A DNA stretch of 64,000 bases from Flavobacterium endoglycinae (GTDB lineage: Bacteria; Bacteroidota; Bacteroidia; Flavobacteriales; Flavobacteriaceae): the NCBI RefSeq assembly GCF_017352115.1, contig NZ_CP071448.1, positions 4,066,001-4,130,000 of the forward strand, given 5' to 3'. Position 1 is the stretch's first letter, and each line of letters opens with the position of its first letter. The translations under genes and the position numbers were made by a program. Below are positions 1 through 8,052 of this stretch, one piece after another. The notes beneath the pieces are model-generated. The model ran no database searches and was not told where the DNA came from. It saw only the letters and a program-made list of their open reading frames with translations.

Positions 1-1333
1 GGTTCGGAACATAACCGTTTACAGAAGTAGCGTATGGGTTGTTGGTCACATTGTAACTTCCGTCTTCATTTCGAATAGGAACAACCGGAGCAGTAAGATT
101 CACACTTACAAGCGGATTTGGATTTCTTCCGCCGCTTCCGTTTGATGCAATACCGTTAGAAATAGAATTGCTGTAATTAGAATTAACCCCAAATTTGAAG
201 TTCTGAGAATAGTTTCTTTCATAATTTGCACGAAGTGAAATTCTTCTGAAATCAGAACCGATAACAATTCCTTCCTGATCAAAATATCCAGCAGAAATCG
301 CATATCTTGATCTTTCGTCACCGCCTGAAAAAGACAGTTGGTGATTTTGAATTGGAGCCGCTGTTCTAAAAGCTGCCGACTGCCAGTCGTAGTTTCCAGA
401 AGTTTTAAAAGCTTCAATTTGAGCATCTGAAAAAGAAGGTGCCTGACCAATACTTGCCTGAACATCATTACGTAAGCTTGCCCATTCGCTGGCATTCATA
501 AGTTTTAATTTCTTTGAAACGTTTTGAAAACCAAAATATCCTTGATACGAAATATTATCTTGTCCTTTGGTTCCTTTTTTTGTAGTAATAATGATAACTC
601 CATTCGCACCTCGTGAACCGTAAATGGCTGTAGCAGAAGCATCTTTTAAAACTTCCATAGATTCAATATCCGATGGATTGATTGTTGACAAAACGTTTAA
701 GCTTGCCCCAGCATTTGCCACTCCCGCAGAACTATTATTATTGTCGTTGTAAATCAAGATTCCGTCTACAACATAAAGCGGTTCGTTACCTGCTGTAATA
801 GAGTTTCCTCCACGAATACGCACACTTGAAGAAGCGCCTGGACGACCCGAACTTTGTGTAACTACCACACCCGAAACTGCACCGCGTAATAAATTATCTG
901 CTGATGAAGTAACTTGAGATAAATTAGCTTTTGGAACAGAAGCTACAGAACCTGTAATGTCTTTTCGTTTTTGTGTTCCGTAACCCACAACAACCAGCTC
1001 GTCTAATTCCTGTCTTTCTTCTTTTAAATGAATAATTACTGGATTTTTCTCTACTACAATTTCTAGTTTTTTATAACCTATGTAGCTTACGATTAAAGTG
1101 TAAGGAAATTTCTGACCCGTCTGAAAATAAAATTTTCCTTCAGTATCTGTCTGTACCCCGTGAGTTGTACCTTTTATATTTACTGAAGCGCCTATAATTG
1201 GCTGATTTGTAATGTCATCGACTACCGTTCCATCGAGCTTAGACTGAATAAGCGGTGTCGTATTTTGCGCCTGAAATTGCAGGGATGTCAACAAAAATGT
1301 AACCCATAAAATGAGGTTTATATTTTTTTTCAT
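1..1333 (-). CDS. SusC/RagA-type TonB-dependent outer-membrane receptor (3' end outside window)
   Basis: Only the first 444 codons are in the window; the gene runs off the left edge. It starts at ATG 1333-1331 with a signal peptide (MKKNINLILWVTFLLTS, likely cut near residue 23). Residues about 33-110 form a carboxypeptidase-regulatory-like beta domain (GTVVDDITNQPIIGASV). The junction DELVVVGYGTQKRKDITGSV and the plug follow, with VRIRGGNSI, PLYVVDGI and the block SATAIYGSRGANGVIIITT, all hallmarks of SusC/RagA receptors. Such proteins sit in the outer membrane and, with a SusD lipoprotein, import glycans or peptides using TonB energy. The SusD partner, if present, lies outside the window, so the substrate cannot be told. 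The leader upstream is structured (see 1334-1475). Confidence 0.93.
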   Translation of the reverse strand, partial: MKKNINLILWVTFLLTSLQFQAQNTTPLIQSKLDGTVVDDITNQPIIGASVNIKGTTHGVQTDTEGKFYFQTGQKFPYTLIVSYIGYKKLEIVVEKNPVIIHLKEERQELDELVVVGYGTQKRKDITGSVASVPKANLSQVTSSADNLLRGAVSGVVVTQSSGRPGASSSVRIRGGNSITAGNEPLYVVDGILIYNDNNNSSAGVANAGASLNVLSTINPSDIESMEVLKDASATAIYGSRGANGVIIITTKKGTKGQDNISYQGYFGFQNVSKKLKLMNASEWASLRNDVQASIGQAPSFSDAQIEAFKTSGNYDWQSAAFRTAAPIQNHQLSFSGGDERSRYAISAGYFDQEGIVIGSDFRRISLRANYERNYSQNFKFGVNSNYSNSISNGIASNGSGGRNPNPLVSVNLTAPVVPIRNEDGSYNVTNNPYATSVNGYVPN

Positions 1334-1475
1334 TTCTTTGTAATGGTTTTAAGTAATTAACAAGGCGCCCTGGACACTGATTTTTCAGCATCCTGCAATG
1401 GGTTTCTTGATTTAGTGATAAATATTCTTTTAGCCTCGCCATTTCTGTTGCCGCAGAAATGGCTTTTTTTTTATC
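1334..1475 (-). promoter_or_regulatory. structured 5' leader of the SusC-like gene, two strong hairpins
   Basis: On the - strand, just before the receptor ATG, there is a perfect 10-bp stem GCCATTTCTG/CAGAAATGGC (1438-1463, 6-nt loop). About 60 nt nearer the ATG is a second stem, GGATGCTGA-AAAA-TCAGTGTCC (around 1368-1389, with G-U pairs), closed by an outer CCC/GGG pairing. Read on the + strand the first hairpin is followed by eight T's and would look like an intrinsic terminator, but no + strand gene precedes it. I do not recognise a known riboswitch class. It could be a regulatory leader or a 3' element of an unseen transcript. Confidence 0.4.
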
Positions 1476-2198
1476 TGCAACAGCAGCTTGTCATTATTTT
1501 CATTTTGTCTTTTTTAGTTGGTTAATTATTTTCTTTTTTAAAATGCAGGTACAATTCAATTATCCTTTTAACGCACTAGAGGCATCAAATTGATATGTTC
1601 AATATTAAATAGGTGGTGAAATTGAGATTTCGTCTTTAGATTTAGAAATAATCTAATAACGAATAGAGTTACGTTAGGAATTAACAACAGAAGCACATAT
1701 AACAAAAGGTGTTATAAGTGTATTTTTTCGGAAGAATGTAATACGATATGCTTTCGGTTGTTTTCACGATATAGTTTTTTAAGGTTTTAAATAATGATTT
1801 ATAACTCTACTAACTCTATAGACAAAGTTAATTTTAATATAATAAAAACCAAAAGTTTAACGCATTTTTTTTGAAAATAAAATTCTTCTGAAGCAAGTTA
1901 TATAAATTTATTTTTAGTTATGTAGTTGTAAATCAATTATCTATGTTTGAAATTGTAGTGTATGAATTTGTTAAAAATTTATGGATCTAGAAATAAAATT
2001 GTAGTATTTTATCAGTAATTTTCCAATTGCCAATACCTTAAAAAATTCAAAATGAGAGCGGTAAAGATTCATTTTTTGTCTTCAATTATGATTTTTAATG
2101 AATATATTACGCTATTTTTAAGATTGACTTTAAGTAAAATGAAGTAATTTTATAGATCATTAAAATAAATTTAAAATTTTTAATCACGCTACGAATAA
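1476..2198. other. non-coding spacer between the receptor and the molybdenum cofactor operon
   Basis: About 720 bases of very AT-rich DNA with no convincing reading frame, tRNA or repeat. It should hold the receptor promoter on the - strand, but I cannot place a clear -33/-7 pair. Confidence 0.5.
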
Positions 2199-2203
2199 AT
2201 ACT

Positions 2204-2231
2204 TATATTTGTGAATAAGTATTTATACTTA
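2204..2231 (+). promoter_or_regulatory. moeA promoter with TAAGTA-N4-TACTTA operator
   Basis: TATATTTG at 2204-2211 matches the Bacteroidota -7 element TAnnTTTG. It is preceded by TACTTA, and a perfect 16-bp palindrome TAAGTATTTATACTTA covers 2216-2231, near the expected transcription start and 16 nt before the moeA ATG. The same palindrome stands before nirB, and variants stand before the nitrate reductase and narK. It is the likely target of the Crp/Fnr protein at 16180; that link is inferred. Confidence 0.7.
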
Positions 2232-2247
2232 GTTTTAATTTCTGAAA

Positions 2248-3420
2248 ATGATAGAAGTCAGCAAAGCCATTGAGATAGTAGAGGCCAATAGCATTAAAAT
2301 GCCTGTTCAGAAGATATCCGTAAAGAAAGCTTTGGGATATGTATTAGCTGAAAAAATACTTTCACCTATTGATATGCCTCCTTTTCGACAATCGGCTATG
2401 GATGGATATGCTTTTACACACAGCATCAGACATCAGTACGATATTGTAGGAACTTCTCAGGCTGGAGATCATTCGAATATAAAATTAAAACCGACCGAAG
2501 CAATTAGAATATATACAGGTGCTTTTGTTCCCGATGATGCTGATACAGTTGTAATGCAGGAGAATGTAATGGCCAATGAAGATTCTATTCTGATTGCCAC
2601 AATGCCTGAAAAATTGGCTAATGTGCGTCCAAAAGGAGAACAAATTGCTAAAGACGATGTGGTTTTTGAAGCCAATACGTTAATAACGCCTGCTGCCATT
2701 GGATTTTTAGCTTGTCTGGGAATTACTGAAATTGAAGTCTATAAGAAACCTAAAGTTGCTATTCTAGTTACAGGAAATGAGTTGGTCGCTCCGGGTAAAA
2801 AACTAAAAAAAGGAAAGATATTCGAAAGCAATTCTATCATGCTTCAGGCAGGACTTAAAACAGCCGGAATTGAAAAAACAAAAGTGTATCGAGTAAAGGA
2901 TAATCTGAAATCGACAAAAAAAGCCTTAAAAGAAATTCTAAAAAAATATGACATCATTCTTATTTCCGGCGGAATTTCTGTTGGCGATTATGATTTTGTA
3001 AAAGAAGCTTTACTGCAAAATGATGTAAAAGAGCTTTTCTACAAGGTCAATCAAAAACCTGGAAAACCAATGTTCTTTGGTTCTAAAAAAGAAACATTGA
3101 TTTTTGCCCTTCCGGGAAATCCAGCTTCGTCACTGACTAATTTTTACATTTATGTATTACCAGCAGTTAAGAGCAGAATGGGACTTTCTGAAATTCATAA
3201 AACAAAAGTAATCAGGAAATTAACTTCGGATGTTAAAAACACTATTGGAAAAACATTATTTCTAAAAGCAAAATATGACGAGACAAATGTGACGGTTTTA
3301 GACGGACAAAGTTCTGCCATGCTAAACACATTTGCTGTTGCCAATAGTTTGCTAATCGTTCCTGAGAATATAGAAAATTATGTAAAAGGACAATCTGTTA
3401 CGTTACTGCCGATTGATTAG
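2248..3420 (+). CDS. moeA: molybdopterin molybdenumtransferase MoeA
   Basis: The 390-residue cytoplasmic enzyme inserts molybdate into adenylylated molybdopterin, the last step of Mo-cofactor synthesis. Visible family signatures are PPFRQSAMDGYA (residues 44-55), VTGNEL in the central domain, SGGISVGDYDFVKEAL and ALPGNPASS, followed by the C-terminal domain IV. Length is normal for MoeA. It is the first gene of the + strand cofactor run and is preceded by the shared TAAGTA-N4-TACTTA promoter. It therefore serves the nitrate reductase encoded at 12534-16049. The ATG at 2248 is the first in frame after the operator. Confidence 0.96.
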   Translation: MIEVSKAIEIVEANSIKMPVQKISVKKALGYVLAEKILSPIDMPPFRQSAMDGYAFTHSIRHQYDIVGTSQAGDHSNIKLKPTEAIRIYTGAFVPDDADTVVMQENVMANEDSILIATMPEKLANVRPKGEQIAKDDVVFEANTLITPAAIGFLACLGITEIEVYKKPKVAILVTGNELVAPGKKLKKGKIFESNSIMLQAGLKTAGIEKTKVYRVKDNLKSTKKALKEILKKYDIILISGGISVGDYDFVKEALLQNDVKELFYKVNQKPGKPMFFGSKKETLIFALPGNPASSLTNFYIYVLPAVKSRMGLSEIHKTKVIRKLTSDVKNTIGKTLFLKAKYDETNVTVLDGQSSAMLNTFAVANSLLIVPENIENYVKGQSVTLLPID

Positions 3421-3448
3421 TTTTTTTAGAAAATAGAGGGAAGGGATA

Positions 3449-3532
3449 GAGGAAAGAGGAAAGAGGAAAGAAGAAAGAAGAAAGAGGAAAGAAGAAAGAG
3501 GAAAGAGGAAAGAGGAAAGAGGAAAGAGGAAG
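3449..3532. repeat. heptanucleotide tandem repeat, 12 units of GARGAAA
   Basis: Twelve uninterrupted 7-bp units run from 3449 to 3532: GAGGAAA x3, GAAGAAA x2, GAGGAAA, GAAGAAA, GAGGAAA x4, GAGGAAG. The tract is purely purine on the + strand and lies between moeA and the TSUP gene. Such tracts change copy number by slippage; here it could alter spacing or message stability but not a reading frame. Confidence 0.95.
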
Positions 3533-3642
3533 AATTCGGGAGAAGATAGATTTTAGAAAGGTGATGAAAACTGTTATATAAATAAAAACATATAGTCAAG
3601 AAAAACGATTAAACAATTAACCAAATAAACGATTAAACAAAA

Positions 3643-4389
3643 ATGAGCCTTCTTAGTTCCGAAAATATATTTTTATTCAGTTTTGCTTTAATTGTCATCG
3701 CATTTTTATATTCAAGTGTGGGGCACGGCGGAGCATCGGGATATTTGGCATTGATGAGTATTTTTGCTTTTCCAGTTTCTGTTATGAAACCATCGGCTTT
3801 ATTGCTGAATTTGTTTGTGTCGAGTATTTCGTTTTTGTTTTATTATCGAAATAATTATTTCAAACCAAAGCTCTTTTATCCGTTTGCGATTGCTTCGATT
3901 CCAGCAGCATTTATAGGCGGTTTTGTAACATTGGACAATGCAATTTATAAAATCATTCTCGGAATTGTGTTGGTTTTTGCAGCGCTGAGATTATTCGGAA
4001 TATTTAATTTTAAAGAAAAAGAAGAAGTAAAAATAAACCTTCCGTTTGCTTTAGCCATTGGTTTTGCCATCGGATTATTATCGGGAATGCTGGGAATTGG
4101 AGGCGGAATTATTTTAAGTCCAATTTTATTGTTTTTAGGATGGGCTTCGGTGAAAGAATCAGCGGCGATTTCGAGTTTATTCATCTTTGTGAATTCATTT
4201 GCCGGAATGCTAGGATTCTTTTTAGGAGGAAAAACAATCCCAATGGAGAGTTTTTATTTGGTGCCAATTGCCATTGTAGGCGGAATGTTAGGCGGATTTT
4301 ATGGAAGCGGGTCATTTTCAAACAAAACCTTAAAAATGGTTTTAGGAACCGTAATTTTAATGGCAAGCGTTAAATTGATTTTTCCTTGA
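3643..4389 (+). CDS. TSUP-family (TauE/SafE) membrane permease
   Basis: The 248-residue inner-membrane protein has two homologous halves. Each carries the TSUP-type glycine motif: SSVGHGGASGYLALM near residues 23-39 and GMLGIGGGIILSPILLF near 147-163. About seven to eight hydrophobic helices can be seen. TSUP proteins export or import small sulfur or carbon anions such as sulfite or sulfoacetate. The position between moeA and mobA suggests a role tied to nitrate or nitrite use, or to anions handled by Mo enzymes, but the substrate is not shown by the sequence. The gap to moeA (222 bp) holds the heptamer repeat. Confidence 0.88.
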   Translation: MSLLSSENIFLFSFALIVIAFLYSSVGHGGASGYLALMSIFAFPVSVMKPSALLLNLFVSSISFLFYYRNNYFKPKLFYPFAIASIPAAFIGGFVTLDNAIYKIILGIVLVFAALRLFGIFNFKEKEEVKINLPFALAIGFAIGLLSGMLGIGGGIILSPILLFLGWASVKESAAISSLFIFVNSFAGMLGFFLGGKTIPMESFYLVPIAIVGGMLGGFYGSGSFSNKTLKMVLGTVILMASVKLIFP

Positions 4390-4404
4390 GAGAATAAATT
4401 AAAA

Positions 4405-4538
4405 TTAACCGCAAAGTACGCAAGGAATGCCAAGCGGTTAAGAAAAATGCAAAGTGCGCAAAGCTTTGTGTAGATTTAGCTTTGCGAACTTATTTAAGAT
4501 TATAATGAACAAAAAAAATCTAGCGCCTTTGCGGTAAA
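4405..4538. repeat. inverted-repeat intergenic element (ACCGCAAAG type)
   Basis: The ends AACCGCAAAG (4407-4416) and CTTTGCGGTAA (4528-4538) are inverted copies. Inside lie more GCAAAG/CTTTGC inverted motifs (around 4449-4487), so the transcript would fold into a branched hairpin. It fills most of the TSUP-mobA gap. There is no coding capacity. Confidence 0.7.
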
Positions 4539-4613
4539 ATTTTTTCGCATACTTGAAACTTTAAATCTGACTCGAGGCTGAAAGCCGAACTGACGAAGTA
4601 AACAAAAAGAATT

Positions 4614-5180
4614 ATGGAAACATTATCAGTATTTATTCTTTGCGGAGGAAAAAGCACCAGAATGCAATCAGAAAAAGGATTGGTTTTGTTTCAAGATAAG
4701 CCGTTTATTGAACATATCATTCAGGCGATTCTGCCTATTACAAATAATATAAAACTAATTACGGCATCAAAAGAATATGATTATTTGGAATATGAAAAAA
4801 TCCCAGATTTAATTTTAGACAAAGGTCCGTTAGGCGGAATTTACACCGCACTATCGCATTCTGAAACCGAATTCAATTTGATTTTAAGCTGTGATATTCC
4901 GTTAATTTCAACCGAATTATTGCAGGAATTAATTTCAAAACATACAAAAGAAGCAGGAATTACAGTTTTTGCTTCTGAAAGTAAAACACATCCTTTAATC
5001 GGAATTTATTCGAAAGAAATTTTACCAATTGTAAAAGAAGCAATCGAAAACAATGAATTGAGATTAATGGATTTATTAGCGAAATTACCGCACCAGATTA
5101 TTAATATAGAAGAAAGTGAGAACTCTCCTTTAACCAATATTAATTCGACCGACGAATTAAATGACCTGAATATCAATTAA
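4614..5180 (+). CDS. mobA: molybdenum cofactor guanylyltransferase MobA
   Basis: The 188-residue cytoplasmic nucleotidyltransferase couples GMP to Mo-molybdopterin to give the bis-MGD form used by nitrate reductases of the DMSO-reductase family. The N-terminal nucleotide-binding loop LCGGKSTRMQSEKGL (residues 9-23) is diagnostic, followed by DLILDKGPLGGIYTAL and the metal-binding region SCDIPLIS. Length fits MobA. It is followed after 10 nt by cobA. Presence of MobA agrees with the DMSO-reductase-type enzyme encoded nearby. Confidence 0.94.
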   Translation: METLSVFILCGGKSTRMQSEKGLVLFQDKPFIEHIIQAILPITNNIKLITASKEYDYLEYEKIPDLILDKGPLGGIYTALSHSETEFNLILSCDIPLISTELLQELISKHTKEAGITVFASESKTHPLIGIYSKEILPIVKEAIENNELRLMDLLAKLPHQIINIEESENSPLTNINSTDELNDLNIN

Positions 5181-5190
5181 CTTAAAGACT

Positions 5191-5985
5191 ATGCGAAATT
5201 TAAAAACACCGAAATTAACGATTGTTGGCGCAGGTCCAGGCGATGTTGAATTGATTACGCTCAAAGCAATTAAAGCGTTAGAAAGTGCCGATGTCGTTTT
5301 GTATGATGCTCTGGTAAACGAAGAACTGCTGGAATATGCCTCAAATGCAGAAATTATTTTTGTGGGAAAACGTTTGGGTTGTCATGCTTACACACAAGAT
5401 CAGATCAATGAATTGATTGTTTCGATGGCAAATCGTTACGGACATGTGGTTCGTTTAAAAGGAGGTGATTCGTTTATTTTTGGAAGAGGAAGCGAAGAAA
5501 TCGATTATGCAGTAAAATTTGGTTTAGAAACAGCTGTGGTTCCAGGAATTTCTTCGGCTTTAGGTGTTCCAGCTTCTTCAGGGATTAGTCTGACGCAGCG
5601 AAAAGTTGCCGATAGTTTTTGGGTAATCACGGGAACCACTTCTAATCACGAGTTATCAAACGACGTTCATTTGGCTTCAAAATCAGCTGCGACGGTTGTG
5701 ATTTTGATGGGAATGCATAAATTGGATGAAATCATTTCGATTTATAAAGAGAACAGAACGGATGATCTTCCAATTGCCATTATCCAAAATGGAACGAAAA
5801 ATTCTGAGCAAAAAGTAATCGGAACTATCAACACAATTACTAAATTGGTATCCGAAAAAAATATTTCATCACCAGCGATTATTGTGATCGGTGAAGTAGT
5901 GAAAAATACATCAAAACTAACTGAATATTTTCAAGAGCATTTTGATGATGAATTTATTTTTCAAAATTTAAATTTAGAAGAATGA
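5191..5985 (+). CDS. cobA: uroporphyrinogen-III C-methyltransferase (siroheme branch)
   Basis: The 264-residue enzyme uses two S-adenosylmethionines to turn uroporphyrinogen III into precorrin-2, the first step to siroheme. Signatures are IVGAGPGDVELITLKA (residues 11-26), YDALVNEELL, VRLKGGDSFIFGRGSEE (89-105) and VPGISSALGVPASSGI. Unlike CysG it lacks the oxidase/ferrochelatase domain, so those steps must be encoded elsewhere. Siroheme is needed by NirB (25749-28262), which explains its place in a molybdenum cofactor operon. The stop overlaps the moaD start as ATGA, pointing to translational coupling. Confidence 0.95.
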   Translation: MRNLKTPKLTIVGAGPGDVELITLKAIKALESADVVLYDALVNEELLEYASNAEIIFVGKRLGCHAYTQDQINELIVSMANRYGHVVRLKGGDSFIFGRGSEEIDYAVKFGLETAVVPGISSALGVPASSGISLTQRKVADSFWVITGTTSNHELSNDVHLASKSAATVVILMGMHKLDEIISIYKENRTDDLPIAIIQNGTKNSEQKVIGTINTITKLVSEKNISSPAIIVIGEVVKNTSKLTEYFQEHFDDEFIFQNLNLEE

Positions 5986-6221
5986 TCGAGGTAAAATATT
6001 TTGGAGCTGTTGCCGAAAAGACAAAATGTGAATTCGAAAAGTTATCTTTTTCAGAAGAAATGTCACTGCAAAAATTATTGCGTGATTTAAATGAAAAATA
6101 CGAATTCGAATCGCTGACTTTCAGTGTTGCAGTAAATCAAAAAATAGTTTCAAAATCGGCAGATTATACTTTACAGACTAGTGATATTGTGGCTTTGTTG
6201 CCGCCGTTTGCTGGAGGATAA
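5982..6221 (+). CDS. moaD: molybdopterin synthase sulfur carrier subunit MoaD
   Basis: The 79-residue ubiquitin-like protein ends in the required Gly-Gly tail (LLPPFAGG), which is thiocarboxylated by MoeB plus a sulfur donor and used by MoaE to make the dithiolene of molybdopterin. Its start ATG overlaps the cobA stop by 4 nt. Length and C-terminus are standard for MoaD. Confidence 0.94.
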   Translation: MIEVKYFGAVAEKTKCEFEKLSFSEEMSLQKLLRDLNEKYEFESLTFSVAVNQKIVSKSADYTLQTSDIVALLPPFAGG

Positions 6222-6238
6222 TGTGAAATAAAAATATC

Positions 6239-6380
6239 TTAACACATAGAAACATAGTTTCTTGGGTTGAAAAAAAAGAGATTAGAAGAAACAAGTTTCC
6301 ACACATAGATAATCTATTTGTATTTAGAGTAGTGAAACGCCTTTTTAAAACTTATAAAAAACTATGTTTCTATGTGTTAA
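6239..6380. repeat. MITE-like element, copy 1 (19-bp perfect inverted ends)
   Basis: Ends TTAACACATAGAAACATAG (6239-6257) and its exact reverse complement (6362-6380) bound a 142-bp AT-rich element in the moaD-moeB gap. Internal blocks AGAAACAAGTTTC and GTGAAACGCCTTTTT recur in the copies at 25595-25742 and 34656-34790, in the same orientation. No transposase is encoded. Confidence 0.85.
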
Positions 6381-6413
6381 AAAAATATAAGCGCCGAGTG
6401 AACTAAAGAAGAA

Positions 6414-7514
6414 ATGAAAGAATCAACACGATATAACCGACAAACCATTCTTCCTGAAATAGGAGCAGAAGGCCAGCAAAAATTATCAAAATCTAAAGTT
6501 TTGGTAATTGGAGCGGGAGGTTTGGGCGCTGCAATTTTGCCTTATTTGGCAGGGGCAGGACTTGGTAAAATCGGAATTGTAGATGATGATGTTATTGACG
6601 TTTCGAATCTGCATCGTCAAGTAATTTACAAAACTTCGGCAGTTGGAAAATCGAAAGCAGAAGAAGCCAAATGGATGATTTCAGAATTAAATCCGGAAAT
6701 AAAAGTCAACGCTTTTTCTGAAAAATTATCAGGGAAAAATGCTATTGCATTATTTGAAAAATACGATATTATTGTTGATGCAACAGACAATATTTTTATC
6801 AAATATTTAATTAATGATGCTTGTATCGTAACCCAAAAGCCAATGGTTTATGGATCTATTTTTCGATTTCAGGGACAAGTTTCAGTATTTAATTATCAAA
6901 ACGGACCCACATATAGATGTTTATATCCAGATGAAAATTCGAATGCTTTAAATTGTGAAGATGCAGGAGTAATTGGCGTTTCAGTTGGTATTATTGGAAT
7001 GTTTCAGGCCAATGAAGTCATTAAAATAATTCTCGGAATTGGAGAAGTGTTAAGTGGGAAAATATTAGTTTATAATGTTCTCAAGAATGAACAGCATACA
7101 TATAATTTCGAAAAGAATTCAATTTTAGAAATGACGAAAGAAGATTTTGATCAAAAATACAATTCAGATGAAAATCAAATAGAAGAAATAAAATTTGAAT
7201 TGCTTTTGGATGAAATAGAAAATGATGCCGTTTTGTTTTTAGATGTTCGTAATGAAGACGAATTGCCAAGATTAGAATTGAAAAATAGCATTCAGATTCC
7301 GCTTTTAAATTTAGAAGCCGAAATTAAAAATCTAAATAAAAATCAAGTTATTTACGTTTTCTGCCAATCTGGAGTCAGAAGTAAGGTGGCAGCTGAATTG
7401 CTTCAGAAAAATCATTTTAAAAATGTAAAAAGCATTATTGGCGGAGCTTTAGCAATGCGAAATTTATTAGAAGAAAAAAAGGATAGCCACGAATTCACGA
7501 ATTTTATTTTTTAA
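6414..7514 (+). CDS. moeB: MoeB/ThiF-type adenylyltransferase with C-terminal rhodanese domain
   Basis: The 366-residue protein adenylates the MoaD C-terminus and probably passes sulfur to it. The E1-like domain shows VIGAGGLG (residues 31-38), the ThiF/MoeB block DVSNLHRQVIY, and VDATDN. A rhodanese domain (about 265-355) carries the active-site loop CQSGVRS with Cys317. The usual MoeB zinc CxxC pairs are incomplete: the first is TYRC and no second pair is seen, so zinc may be absent. The last nine residues, SHEFTNFIF, are encoded by a palindromic repeat (7486-7593) that overruns the gene end, so the natural C-terminus has been replaced or extended. Confidence 0.92.
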   Translation: MKESTRYNRQTILPEIGAEGQQKLSKSKVLVIGAGGLGAAILPYLAGAGLGKIGIVDDDVIDVSNLHRQVIYKTSAVGKSKAEEAKWMISELNPEIKVNAFSEKLSGKNAIALFEKYDIIVDATDNIFIKYLINDACIVTQKPMVYGSIFRFQGQVSVFNYQNGPTYRCLYPDENSNALNCEDAGVIGVSVGIIGMFQANEVIKIILGIGEVLSGKILVYNVLKNEQHTYNFEKNSILEMTKEDFDQKYNSDENQIEEIKFELLLDEIENDAVLFLDVRNEDELPRLELKNSIQIPLLNLEAEIKNLNKNQVIYVFCQSGVRSKVAAELLQKNHFKNVKSIIGGALAMRNLLEEKKDSHEFTNFIF

Positions 7515-7593
7515 ATCTATACGCAAAGTATTGGATTAATTCGTGAAATATGAATTACACAAATGATTAAGTGATAATTCGTGAATTCGTGGC
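7486..7593. repeat. GCCACGAATTC palindromic element, copy a (overlaps moeB 3' end)
   Basis: Perfect 18-bp inverted ends GCCACGAATTCACGAATT (7486-7503) and AATTCGTGAATTCGTGGC (7576-7593). The moeB stop codon (7512-7514) lies inside it. Other copies lie at 24982, 30917, 32929, 33539 and 36754. Confidence 0.85.
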
Positions 7594-7611
7594 AGAAAAA
7601 AAAACATAAAA

Positions 7612-8043
7612 ATGAGTAAAAATGTATTTGTAGAAGGACCGATTTCTCCAGAATTTATTGCAGAATCGATCGCGAAACACCAATCCAAACATACAATTGG
7701 GGCGCATAATATTTTCCTGGGGCAAGTTCGCGCCGATGTTATTCACGACAATACAGTGGTAGCAATTGATTATTCGGCGTATAAAGACATGGCGAATGAA
7801 GCTTTATACACGATTCGTGAAAAAGCTTTCGCTAAATTCGATCTAACCTGCATGCACATTTACCACAGTTTAGGCGTTGTAAAAGCAGGCGAAATCTGTT
7901 TGTTCGTTTTTGTTTCGGCAACACGCCGCAAACAGGTTTATGAAGCTACGGAAGCGATAGTAAATTGGATAAAAACCGATGTGCCGATTTTTGGTAAAGA
8001 AATGTTTGAAAATGATACCTTCACTTGGAAACAAAATACCTAA
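7612..8043 (+). CDS. moaE: molybdopterin synthase catalytic subunit MoaE
   Basis: The 143-residue subunit forms a heterotetramer with MoaD and converts cyclic pyranopterin monophosphate to molybdopterin. The family block RKQVYEATEAIVNWIKTD and VPIFGKEMF near the C-terminus contain the conserved lysines of the active site; the canonical IWKKE is here IFGKE. It starts 18 nt after the palindromic repeat and ends 9 nt before moaCB, consistent with one transcript. Confidence 0.94.
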   Translation: MSKNVFVEGPISPEFIAESIAKHQSKHTIGAHNIFLGQVRADVIHDNTVVAIDYSAYKDMANEALYTIREKAFAKFDLTCMHIYHSLGVVKAGEICLFVFVSATRRKQVYEATEAIVNWIKTDVPIFGKEMFENDTFTWKQNT

Positions 8044-8052
8044 GAAATTATA

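Noticed and set aside
1239..1442. 67-codon - strand frame covering the receptor leader
   Set aside because: It overlaps the start of the receptor in another frame and the hairpins; a leader peptide cannot be excluded but nothing supports it.
3449..3532. Possible CRISPR array
   Set aside because: The units are contiguous 7-mers without spacers, and no cas gene is present.
4140..4373. 77-codon + strand frame inside the TSUP gene
   Set aside because: It is an out-of-frame overlap of a gene with clear membrane helices and family motifs.
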